DNA of 8,699 nucleotides, from NCBI GenBank assembly GCA_027349605.1, contig DAIEMM010000151.1, positions 1 to 8,699 of the forward strand, read 5' to 3'. The position numbers were made by a program, and so were the translations under genes. The notes below the pieces were generated by a model that saw only the letters and a program-made list of their open reading frames with translations, was not told the origin of the DNA and did not search any database. The DNA is from Anaeromyxobacteraceae bacterium (GTDB lineage Bacteria; Myxococcota; Myxococcia; Myxococcales; Anaeromyxobacteraceae). Below, one piece after another: positions 1 to 5,554 of this stretch (positions within the stretch are counted from its first letter, which is position 1; each line of letters starts with the position of its first letter).

Positions 1-429
1 CACCGGCTCGAGGCCGGCGAGCCTCGCCCCGGCCTCGTAGGTGGGGTAGCCGGGGTCGGGGAGGATCACCTTGCGCCGCGGTCCGCCCCGGAAGGCGAGC
101 GGGAGGTGGAAGATCGCCTCCTTGGCGCCGGTGGCGGGGACCACCTGCCGGTCGGGGTCCACGGTCACCCCGAAGCGGCGCGCCAGGTAGCCGGCCACGG
201 CGCCGCGCAGGGCCGGCGTGCCGAGGGGGCTCGGGTACTGCGACACCTCCGGAACCGCGGCCCGCAGGGCTTCCCGCAGGAACGGCGGCGTGGGCTCCCG
301 GGGGTCCCCGAGCCCGAAGTCGTGGAGCTTCCGCCCGGCCCGCCGCAGGGCTGCCTTCTTCTCGTCGAGCTCCACCATGAGGTTCCGGGGGATGGCGTCT
401 AGCGCGGGATTTCGGGGCGGATTCCTCAA
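1..429 (-). CDS. Class I/II PLP-dependent aminotransferase, N-terminal part (DapC/LL-DAP aminotransferase-like)
   Basis: This is the first 143 codons of a fold-type I aminotransferase whose C-terminal part, including the PLP lysine, lies beyond the left edge. What can be read is the N-terminal arm (NPALDAIPRNL), then FGLGDPREPTPPFLREAL, YPSPLGTPALRGAVAGYLARRFGV, the cofactor phosphate-loop region ATGAKEAIFHLPLAF, and PDPGYPTYEAGARLAG. The GxKEAI...LPLAF and PGYP(T/V)Y pattern is typical of succinyl-diaminopimelate and LL-diaminopimelate aminotransferases in lysine/peptidoglycan precursor synthesis, but other amino acid aminotransferases share much of it. The exact substrate is therefore an inference. 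I place the start at TTG 429: GGAGGAG lies 11 nt upstream, there is no earlier in-frame start, and the family's N-terminal arm lies upstream of the internal ATG at 378. It is divergent from sthA and has a perfect TATAAT upstream. Confidence 0.8.
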   Translation of the reverse strand, partial: MRNPPRNPALDAIPRNLMVELDEKKAALRRAGRKLHDFGLGDPREPTPPFLREALRAAVPEVSQYPSPLGTPALRGAVAGYLARRFGVTVDPDRQVVPATGAKEAIFHLPLAFRGGPRRKVILPDPGYPTYEAGARLAGLEPV

Positions 430-441
430 CGGTTCGAAAAC

Positions 442-447
442 TCCTCC
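442..447 (-). promoter_or_regulatory. Shine-Dalgarno site for the aminotransferase gene
   Basis: GGAGGA on the minus strand (GGAGGAG if 441 is included) precedes TTG 429 with an 11-12 nt gap. The spacing is rather long, but this is the only purine-rich ribosome site near any in-frame start. It is the main reason for choosing the TTG at 429 over the ATG at 378, which would remove the conserved N-terminal arm. Confidence 0.55.
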
Positions 448-465
448 ATCGGTGCCGGGGCGTGC

Positions 466-471
466 ATTATA
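466..471 (-). promoter_or_regulatory. Probable -10 box (TATAAT) for the aminotransferase gene
   Basis: A perfect TATAAT reads on the minus strand within otherwise very GC-rich DNA. Transcription would start near 459, leaving a leader of about 30 nt that contains the GGAGGA site before TTG 429. No strong -35 is visible. The best candidates, about 16-17 bp upstream and inside the start of sthA, match TTGACA at only 2-3 positions. The hexamer overlaps the plus-strand TATAAG proposed for sthA. Confidence 0.5.
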
Positions 472-473
472 AG
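468..473 (+). promoter_or_regulatory. Possible -10 box (TATAAG) for a leaderless sthA transcript
   Basis: TATAAG (5 of 6 to consensus) is followed by 6 nt and then ATG 480, so transcription from it would begin at or next to the A of the start codon. There is no Shine-Dalgarno sequence in front of ATG 480, which agrees with a leaderless message. No good -35 is seen. The hexamer shares four bases with the opposing TATAAT, so the two promoters could not be occupied at once. Confidence 0.35.
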
Positions 474-479
474 CGCACC

Positions 480-1901
480 ATGCTCCACTTCGACGTCGCC
501 ATCGTCGGCAGCGGGCCTGCCGGCGAGCGTGGCGCCACCCGCGCCGCCTTCCTGGGCAAGAAGGTGGCCGTCATCGAGAAGGAAGCGGTCCCGGGCGGGG
601 CCTGCGCCAACACGGGCACCATCCCGTCCAAGGCGCTGCGCGAGACGGCCCTCGCGCTCCTGCAGTCCAAGCGGCGCGACGTGCACGGCTTCATCCTGCA
701 GGTGGCCGAGACCATGACCGTGGCGGCGCTCATGGGACGCCGCGGCCTCGTCACCGCGCGCGAGCACCAGCGCATTCGCGGCCGGTTCTCCCAGTACGCC
801 ATCGAGACCTTCCGGGGCACGGCCAGCTTCGTCGACCCGCACACCCTTCGCGTCTCGGTCCCGGACGGCACCTCCCAGGAGATCCGGGCCGACGTCATCC
901 TGCTCGCCACCGGCACCCGCCCCTTCCACCCGCCTCACATCCCCATCGACCACAGCCGGGTCTACGACTCCGACTCGATCCTCATGCTCGACCGCGTTCC
1001 CCGCTCGCTCGCGGTGCTGGGGGGCGGCGTGGCCGGATCGGAGTACACCTCGGCCTTCGCGGCGCTGGGCGTCCACGTCACCATGGCGGACTCGCGCGAC
1101 CGGGTGATGCCCTTCCTCGACGCCGAGCTCTCCCACGAGCTCGAGCGGCTCTGGACCGAGTTCGGCGTGGAGATCAAGCACAACACCCGCGTCACCAAGG
1201 TGGAGCCGGGGGACCGCGACGTGCTGCTCGCCCTCTCGGACGGATCGCGCCTGGTGGCCGAGAAGGTGCTCGTCGCCGCCGGGCGCATCGGCAACACCGA
1301 CGGCCTCGACCTCCCCAACGCCGGCATCCAGGCCGACGAGCGCGGTTATCTCAAGGTGAACCAGCACTTCCAGACCTCGGTGCCCCACATCTACGCGGCG
1401 GGCGACGTGGTCGGCTTCCCGGGCCTCGCCTCCACCTCCATGGAGCAGGGGCGCGTGGCCATGACCTACGCCTGCGAGGGCACCGACTTCCGGACCCAGC
1501 TCTCCGGCGAGGTGCTGCCCACCGGCATCTACACCATCCCGGAGCTCTCCTCGGTCGGCGAGACCGAGGAGTCGCTCAAGGCGAAGGGCATCCCCTACGT
1601 GGTGGGAAAGGGCAGCTTCGTGGAGAACGCCCGCGCCAACCTCATCGGCGAGGCGGTGGGCTGGGTGAAGCTTCTCGTGTCGCCGAAGGACCTCAAGGTC
1701 CTGGGCATCCACGTCATCGGCCCGAACGCCGCCGAGCTCGTCCACATGGGCGCGGCGGTGATGGCGCTGGGCGGGACCTACCGCTACTTCATCGAGGCGG
1801 TCTTCAACTACCCGACCCTGGGCGACACCTACAAGGTGGCCGCCTACGACGCGCGCAAGAAGCTGGGCGCGCTCACCGACGGGTCGATCCCGCCCGATTA
1901 G
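480..1901 (+). CDS. sthA: Soluble (Si-specific) NAD(P)+ transhydrogenase SthA
   Basis: This 473-residue flavoprotein is predicted to exchange hydride between NADPH and NADH in the cytoplasm (EC 1.6.1.1), using bound FAD. It has the pyridine nucleotide-disulfide oxidoreductase layout: an FAD-binding GSGPAGE near residues 10-16, ATGTRP at about 143-148, the NAD(P) motif GGGVAGSE at about 181-188, AAGDVVG at about 306-312, then a C-terminal dimerisation domain (HVIGPNAAELVHMG, FNYPTLGDTYKVAA). The active-site segment is CANTGTIPSKALRE (Cys42 to Thr47). The second redox cysteine of dihydrolipoamide dehydrogenases is replaced by Thr, the substitution that marks SthA and argues against a disulfide reductase. 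The length fits E. coli SthA (466 aa). I prefer ATG 480 because MLHFDVAIVGSG matches the family start. GTG 462 in the same frame would add six residues. The stop codon overlaps the left end of an inverted-repeat element. Confidence 0.9.
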   Translation: MLHFDVAIVGSGPAGERGATRAAFLGKKVAVIEKEAVPGGACANTGTIPSKALRETALALLQSKRRDVHGFILQVAETMTVAALMGRRGLVTAREHQRIRGRFSQYAIETFRGTASFVDPHTLRVSVPDGTSQEIRADVILLATGTRPFHPPHIPIDHSRVYDSDSILMLDRVPRSLAVLGGGVAGSEYTSAFAALGVHVTMADSRDRVMPFLDAELSHELERLWTEFGVEIKHNTRVTKVEPGDRDVLLALSDGSRLVAEKVLVAAGRIGNTDGLDLPNAGIQADERGYLKVNQHFQTSVPHIYAAGDVVGFPGLASTSMEQGRVAMTYACEGTDFRTQLSGEVLPTGIYTIPELSSVGETEESLKAKGIPYVVGKGSFVENARANLIGEAVGWVKLLVSPKDLKVLGIHVIGPNAAELVHMGAAVMALGGTYRYFIEAVFNYPTLGDTYKVAAYDARKKLGALTDGSIPPD

Positions 1902-2080
1902 AGCGCATCCCACAACCCCGCAGCCTGCTGTGGCGAAGCATTCCTGCCTGCGGGAGGCGGCCTCGTCGGTCCGCTCCTCGAAATACCTTTAGGTATTCCT
2001 GCGGTGCTCCCTCCTCGGGCGCCCCCCTCGGCGACGGACTGCTTCGCCTCGCGACGGCCGGGGGTTGTGGGATGCGCTCT
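1900..2080. repeat. 181-bp symmetrical inverted-repeat element (MITE/REP-like), function unknown
   Basis: The ends are perfect 20-bp inverted repeats: AGAGCGCATCCCACAACCCC at 1900-1919 and its exact reverse complement at 2061-2080. Further in, GGCGAAGCA (1932-1940) pairs with TGCTTCGCC (2040-2048) about the same centre, position 1990. The middle is a perfect 7-bp inverted repeat with a 2-nt loop, AATACCT-TT-AGGTATT (1982-1997), centred within half a base of the whole. Between these blocks the two halves are only partly complementary, so the unit resembles a decayed long hairpin. No ORF, no transposase, no clear target-site duplication and no terminal T-run are visible. It lies between convergent genes and starts inside the sthA stop codon. 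It could be a non-autonomous mobile element, a REP/BIME-type unit or a two-way RNA hairpin; one copy cannot decide. Confidence 0.8.
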
Positions 2081-2086
2081 TGCCGT

Positions 2087-2491
2087 TCACTCCACGAACA
2101 CGGTCACCGTGGCCGCCGGCTGGTGCGCGGAGGTCCAGGTCACCGTTCCGGGGGAGAGGGGCAGGGTGACCGCGCCGGCGTATCCCGGGACCTGGACGTC
2201 CTCGTAGACGAGGGGCGGGTCGGCCAGGAAGAAGTAGAGCGCCGGGTCGTCATTGAAGAAGGTGACGGCGGTGCCGGCCGCGACGTGGATGCACCACGGG
2301 TTGCAGGCGCCCGCCGCGATCACCACGGTGTCGGAGGCGACGGACCCCGCACGCGTGCAGGGAGTTCCCGGCCCCGGCGGCACCGGAGAACCGGACGGGA
2401 CGAGAGGGCCGCAGGCGGCGGCCATCGCAGCGGCGGCGAGGGCCGACAGCGTGCGCAGGAAGACGAATCGCCCGTCGAGCCGGTCGGACAC
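2087..2491 (-). CDS. Small lipoprotein with cupredoxin-like domain lacking copper ligands
   Basis: This is a 134-residue predicted lipoprotein. The N-terminus has basic residues, a hydrophobic run (LSALAAAAMAAA) and a lipobox-like AAAC with Cys27 as the likely lipidated residue, so it should sit on the periplasmic side of a membrane. After a Pro/Gly-rich linker, residues ~55-134 look like one beta-sandwich: VVIAAGACNPWCIHVAAGTAVTFFNDDPALYFF...GAVTLPLSPGTVTWTSAHQPAATVTVFVE. The GTxVTFxNDD and final beta-strand pattern is cupredoxin-like. The usual first His ligand position is occupied by Tyr86, and the C-terminal loop has only His123 and no Cys, so a type 1 copper site seems absent. Cys45, Cys63 and Cys67 could form a disulfide. 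GTG 2491 is the only usable start before the signal segment, and no Shine-Dalgarno is present. It faces ruvB across 18 bp. The partner is unknown. Confidence 0.7.
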   Translation of the reverse strand: MSDRLDGRFVFLRTLSALAAAAMAAACGPLVPSGSPVPPGPGTPCTRAGSVASDTVVIAAGACNPWCIHVAAGTAVTFFNDDPALYFFLADPPLVYEDVQVPGYAGAVTLPLSPGTVTWTSAHQPAATVTVFVE

Positions 2492-2497
2492 GAGTGC

Positions 2498-2503
2498 TAC
2501 ATT
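2498..2503 (+). promoter_or_regulatory. Possible -10 box (TACATT) for a leaderless ruvB transcript
   Basis: TACATT (4 of 6 to consensus) is followed by exactly 6 nt and then ATG 2510. TCGAGC, 17 bp upstream, is a weak -35 (3 of 6) and lies inside the opposing lipoprotein gene. Only 18 bp separate the two start codons, so this short A/T-richer patch is the only promoter-like sequence between them. It could serve both directions. There is no ribosome-binding site in front of ruvB. Confidence 0.3.
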
Positions 2504-2509
2504 ACCCGC

Positions 2510-3538
2510 ATGTCGGTACGGTCGGCGCGCGACGTTTCGGGGAAGGCACAGGAAGGCGAGGAGCGGCTCGAGCAGTCGCTCCGGCCGGCCACGTTCGACG
2601 AGTACGTCGGGCAGAAGAAGCTGGTGGACAACTTCCGGGTCTACGCCCAGGCGGCGAGGAAGCGCGGCGAGGCGCTCGACCACGTCCTGCTCTCCGGGCC
2701 GCCCGGCCTGGGCAAGACCTCGCTCGCCCACATCCTCTCCACCGAGTTGGGCGTGGCGCTCCACGTCACGAGCGGCCCCGCGCTCGTGAAGAAGGGCGAC
2801 CTGGCCGGGCTGCTCACGGCGCTCGCGCCCCGCGACATCCTCTTCATCGACGAGATCCACCGGCTCTCCCCTGCCGTGGAGGAGGCGCTCTACCCGGCCA
2901 TGGAGGACTACCGCTTCGACGTGGTCCTCGGCGCCGGCCTCGGCGCCCAGACCATGGAGATGAAGCTCGAGCGCTTCACGCTGGTGGGAGCCACCACCCG
3001 CACCGGCCTCCTCGCGAGCCCGCTGCGCGACCGGTTCCCGATCCAGGAACGTCTCGACTATTACGCCCCGGCCGATCTCAAGGAGATCGCCGTCCGCGCC
3101 GCGCGAAAGCTCGCGCTGCCGGTCGACCCGGCCGGCGTCGAGGAACTGGCCCGCCGTGCCCGCGGGACACCACGCATCGCCATCCGGCTCCTGCTCCGGG
3201 CCAGGGACTTCGCCCAGGTGGAAGGCGACGGCCGGATCGACCCGGCCATCGTCCAGCGAACGCTGGAGCGGCTCGAGGTCGACACCTCCGGCCTCGACGC
3301 CATGGACCGGCGCATCCTCACCATCGTCGTCGACGTCTTCGGCGGAGGCCCGGTGGGCATCGAGGCCATCGCCGCCGCGGTGGGCGAGGAGCGGGACACC
3401 ATCGAGGACGTCTACGAGCCGTTCCTGGTCCGGGAGGGGTACCTGGCGCGCACCCCGCGCGGCCGGGTGGCGCTTCCGCCGGCCTATGCGCACCTGGGGC
3501 GAGACCGGCCCCGGGGCGAGCAGGAGCCCCTCTTCTGA
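2510..3538 (+). CDS. ruvB: Holliday junction branch-migration ATPase RuvB
   Basis: This 342-residue AAA+ motor forms hexameric rings that, with RuvA, drive branch migration of Holliday junctions in recombination repair. All family landmarks are present: the N-terminal LRPATFDEYVGQ; Walker A GPPGLGKT at about 63-70; Walker B LFIDEIH at about 111-117 followed by RLSPAVEEALYPAMEDY; sensor 1/arginine-finger segment GATTRTGLLASPLRDRFPI at about 160-178; and the C-terminal winged-helix DNA-binding domain GPVGIEAIAAAVGEERDTIEDVYEPFLVREGYLARTPRGRVALPPAYAHLG. Length is normal and no residue looks missing. ATG 2510 is used although there is no Shine-Dalgarno before it; a leaderless message is possible. 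ruvA and ruvC are not adjacent: the upstream gene is divergent and the downstream gene convergent. It is thus transcribed alone here. Confidence 0.97.
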   Translation: MSVRSARDVSGKAQEGEERLEQSLRPATFDEYVGQKKLVDNFRVYAQAARKRGEALDHVLLSGPPGLGKTSLAHILSTELGVALHVTSGPALVKKGDLAGLLTALAPRDILFIDEIHRLSPAVEEALYPAMEDYRFDVVLGAGLGAQTMEMKLERFTLVGATTRTGLLASPLRDRFPIQERLDYYAPADLKEIAVRAARKLALPVDPAGVEELARRARGTPRIAIRLLLRARDFAQVEGDGRIDPAIVQRTLERLEVDTSGLDAMDRRILTIVVDVFGGGPVGIEAIAAAVGEERDTIEDVYEPFLVREGYLARTPRGRVALPPAYAHLGRDRPRGEQEPLF

Positions 3539-3569
3539 TCGCCGCCTCCGGCGCATCCTGCCCGGGGCA

Positions 3570-4325
3570 CTAGGTGGCGCTTCGCCGCCGCTGCGTGGCC
3601 ATCACGAGCGTCTTCGTCACCACCCAGCCGAAGACGAACCCGCCCACGTGGGCGAAGAACGCCACTCCCGATCCGAATCCGCCCAGGAAGGCGTAGAGCA
3701 GCTGCATCACGAACCACAGTCCGATGAAGAAGGCCGCCGGCAGGTGCACGATGCGGACGAAGAAGAAGATGGGGATGGCCGTGAGCACGCGGGCCCGCGG
3801 GAAGAACACCATGTATGCCGCCATCACCCCGGCGATGGCGCCGCTCGCGCCGACCATGGGCATGAGGGGATCGCCCTGGGCCAGCGAGAGCAGCGTCTGC
3901 GCGGCCGCGGCCGCGATCCCGCTCGCCAGGTAGAAGCCCAGGTACCGGACCCGTCCCAGCACGTCCTCGACGTTGGGACCGAAGACCCACAGGAAGAGCA
4001 TGTTTCCGAGCAGGTGGAAGAGCCCGCCGTGCAGGAACATGCTCGTCAGGACGGTGAACGGGGGCTGGACCAGGTCGCGCGGGCCGATGTCACGGAAGGT
4101 GACCACCTCCCAGGGAATGGCGCCGCCGATGAGCGCGGTGAAGCTGATCCCCTGATCGAACCTCTGGACGGCCTCGCCAAAGGAGAGCCCCGGTGCGGCG
4201 GCCAGGCCCGTGACCCGGACGGCGAACCAGGCCTGCCAGGCGAAGGCCAGCAGGTTCCCGGCCAGGAGCACCCAGGTCACGGCAGGGACCCGGTTGACCG
4301 GGATGTCGTTCTTGAGGGGGATCAC
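3570..4325 (-). CDS. Rhomboid family intramembrane serine protease
   Basis: This polytopic inner-membrane protein is predicted to cleave transmembrane substrates within the bilayer. Key motifs, numbered from GTG 4325: HGGLFHLLGN (about 99-108), then LFLWVFGPNVED; the catalytic serine in GASG (Ser161); and the catalytic histidine in AHVGGFVFGW (His226). Hydrophobic stretches around these make about six or seven membrane segments, with a short basic C-terminal tail (QRRRSAT). The segment GAIPWEVVTF before the first motif fits the L1 loop region. I chose GTG 4325 because VIPLKNDIPVNRVPAVTW matches the usual N-terminus of this rhomboid group. The frame remains open to GTG 4388, which would add 21 residues of less typical sequence. 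Neither start has a good ribosome site. It is convergent with ruvB and divergent from lpxC. The natural substrate cannot be told. Confidence 0.92.
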   Translation of the reverse strand: MIPLKNDIPVNRVPAVTWVLLAGNLLAFAWQAWFAVRVTGLAAAPGLSFGEAVQRFDQGISFTALIGGAIPWEVVTFRDIGPRDLVQPPFTVLTSMFLHGGLFHLLGNMLFLWVFGPNVEDVLGRVRYLGFYLASGIAAAAAQTLLSLAQGDPLMPMVGASGAIAGVMAAYMVFFPRARVLTAIPIFFFVRIVHLPAAFFIGLWFVMQLLYAFLGGFGSGVAFFAHVGGFVFGWVVTKTLVMATQRRRSAT

Positions 4326-4432
4326 GATTTTCGAAACCGCGACAATCCTGTCAGGGCCGTTCGGCAAGGGCAACAGCAGGCGAAGCACCGAAAAACTGGC
4401 TCTCTCGCACGATTCAGGCTAAACCCCTGTCA

Positions 4433-4471
4433 TATCGGGCCGATACCCTTTCAGGGCCTATCCGGACCGGA
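4433..4471. promoter_or_regulatory. Pair of operator-like inverted repeats upstream of lpxC
   Basis: Two perfect short palindromes, each with a one-base centre, lie 27 bp apart: TATCGG-G-CCGATA (4433-4445) and TCCGG-A-CCGGA (4461-4471). The second, with its left flank TATCCGGACCGGA, resembles the first. Such paired similar sites often bind a dimeric regulator. The factor, and which of the two divergent genes it would control, are unknown. Confidence 0.35.
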
Positions 4472-4553
4472 ACCTCTGCACCCAGGCATCGTTATTGCTC
4501 ATTAACACGTCGCTACGGCTTTACGCAGTGCGGCATGGCGGGATGGTGGCAGC

Positions 4554-4561
4554 GAGGGAGG
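4554..4561 (+). promoter_or_regulatory. Shine-Dalgarno site for lpxC
   Basis: GAGGGAGG lies 10 nt before ATG 4572. It fixes the lpxC start, and among the plus-strand genes of this window it is the clearest ribosome-binding site. Confidence 0.75.
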
Positions 4562-4571
4562 CATCGAAAAC

Positions 4572-5495
4572 ATGGGCTACTGGAACCAGCGAACCTTGGC
4601 GAAGCGCGTGACCTGCTCGGGGGTGGGACTCCACTCCGGGCGCCCCGCGTCGCTGACGCTCGCCCCGGCCCCCGCCGACACCGGCATCCGCTTCGTTCGC
4701 ATGGACCTCGGCGCCGAGATTCCGGCCCGCTCCGAGCACGTCGCCGACACCACCCTGTCCACCAACCTCGCCCTCGGCAAGGCCCGCGTCCACACCGTCG
4801 AGCACGTCCTCTCCGCGCTGACCGGCATGGGAATCGACAACTGCCGGGTCGAGGTGGACGGCCCCGAGATCCCCATCATCGACGGCTCCTCGGCGCCGTT
4901 CGTGGCCCTCATCCGCGAGGGCGGCGTCGCCGAGCAGCGTGCCGGGAAGCAGTTCATCTTCATGGAGCGGGCCGTGGAGGTCCGCGACGGCGACAAGCTG
5001 GCCCGCCTCGAGCCGGCCGACTCGCTCTCCATCGAGTTCACCGTCGACTTCAAGCACCCGCTGGTCACCGACCAGGCCTTCCGCTTCGCCTTCTCCGATC
5101 GCAACTACGAGCGTGAGGTGGCGCGCGCCAGCACCTTCTGCTTCCTGCGCGACATCGAGATGATGAAGAAGGCCGGCCTGGCCCGGGGCGGCAGCCTCGA
5201 GAACGCCATCGTGGTGGACGAGTTCTCCATCCTGAACCCGGAGGGGCTGCGCTTCCCGGACGAGTTCGCCCGCCACAAGGTGCTCGACGCCATCGGAGAC
5301 CTGTCGCTCTTCGGGCTGCCGGTCATCGGCCGATTCCTCGCCTACAAGAGCGGCCACGGCCTCAACCAGGCCCTCGTGGCCAAGGTCCTGGGCGACCCCA
5401 CCAGCCACCGCGTGGTCCGGGTCAGCGGCGAGAAGGAGCTCGAGCCGCTGCGCGTCCAGTTGCCGAGGCTCGCGCCCTCCCAGCACCACGCGTAG
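4572..5495 (+). CDS. lpxC: UDP-3-O-acyl-N-acetylglucosamine deacetylase LpxC
   Basis: This 307-residue zinc enzyme catalyses the committed step of lipid A synthesis, removing the N-acetyl group from UDP-3-O-acyl-GlcNAc in the cytoplasm. It starts with the family N-terminus QRTLAKRVTCSGVGLHSG. The zinc ligands and catalytic residues are visible: Glu77 and His78 in HTVEHVLSAL, His235 and Asp239 in HKVLDAIGDL, and His262 in SGHGLNQ. Other conserved pieces are DGPEIPIIDGSSAPF (about 96-110), ASTFCFLRDIE (about 186-196) and LENAIVVD (about 209-216). Length matches the family (about 305 aa). ATG 4572 is preceded by GAGGGAGG at good spacing. Its presence shows a Gram-negative envelope with lipid A. 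The following outer-membrane protein gene starts 59 bp later on the same strand, so co-transcription is possible. Confidence 0.97.
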   Translation: MGYWNQRTLAKRVTCSGVGLHSGRPASLTLAPAPADTGIRFVRMDLGAEIPARSEHVADTTLSTNLALGKARVHTVEHVLSALTGMGIDNCRVEVDGPEIPIIDGSSAPFVALIREGGVAEQRAGKQFIFMERAVEVRDGDKLARLEPADSLSIEFTVDFKHPLVTDQAFRFAFSDRNYEREVARASTFCFLRDIEMMKKAGLARGGSLENAIVVDEFSILNPEGLRFPDEFARHKVLDAIGDLSLFGLPVIGRFLAYKSGHGLNQALVAKVLGDPTSHRVVRVSGEKELEPLRVQLPRLAPSQHHA

Positions 5496-5542
5496 CGCCC
5501 CCGGCCGGACGCCGGATCCTGTCGCCCCGTTCGGGCTTGCGG

Positions 5543-5548
5543 TAAAAG
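5543..5548 (+). promoter_or_regulatory. Possible -10 box (TAAAAG) or ribosome site before the outer-membrane protein gene
   Basis: TAAAAG (4 of 6 to TATAAT) ends 6 nt before ATG 5555, the same gap seen before sthA and ruvB. The overlapping AAGGGG could instead be a ribosome site, though its spacing of about 4 nt is short. No convincing -35 is present, so the reading is uncertain. Confidence 0.2.
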
Positions 5549-5554
5549 GGGTCC

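Larger units (their letters stand above)
4326..4571. other. Divergent intergenic region between the rhomboid gene and lpxC
   Basis: This 246-bp gap holds the upstream regions of two divergent genes. It contains short imperfect direct repeats, CCTGTCAGGGCC (from 4347), CCTGTCATATCGGGCC (from 4426) and CCTTTCAGGGCC (from 4447). It also holds two small palindromes near 4433-4471 and a less GC-rich patch around 4490-4508 (TTATTGCTCATTAAC). I could not find a convincing -35/-10 pair in either direction. No small ORF with a ribosome site stands out. If the rhomboid starts at GTG 4388, the gap is 63 bp shorter. Confidence 0.6.

Noticed and set aside
480..1901. sthA as dihydrolipoamide dehydrogenase or mercuric reductase.
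   Set aside because: The active-site motif is C-x4-T (CANTGT) rather than C-x4-C, and the C-terminal FNYPTLGDTYKVAA segment fits SthA. No lipoyl or heavy-metal domain is present.
426..1913. Long open frame on the minus strand covering sthA (495 codons).
   Set aside because: It is a composition artefact: a shadow frame with His/Gly/Arg/Val-rich low-complexity translation. The plus strand encodes a complete, motif-perfect SthA.
1900..2080. The inverted repeat as a plain rho-independent terminator or as an insertion sequence.
   Set aside because: At 181 bp it is far too long and lacks a T-tract for a standard terminator. It holds no transposase ORF and no clear target-site duplication, so it is not an intact insertion sequence.
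3540..3553. Small hairpin CGCCG-CCTC-CGGCG between the convergent ruvB and rhomboid genes as a terminator.
   Set aside because: The stem is only 5 bp and no T-run follows on either strand. Such short GC palindromes are frequent by chance in this composition.
4379..4387. GGCGAAGCA near the rhomboid start, identical to the subterminal arm of the repeat element.
   Set aside because: It is a single 9-mer with no inverted partner and no adjoining similarity, so probably chance in GC-rich DNA.
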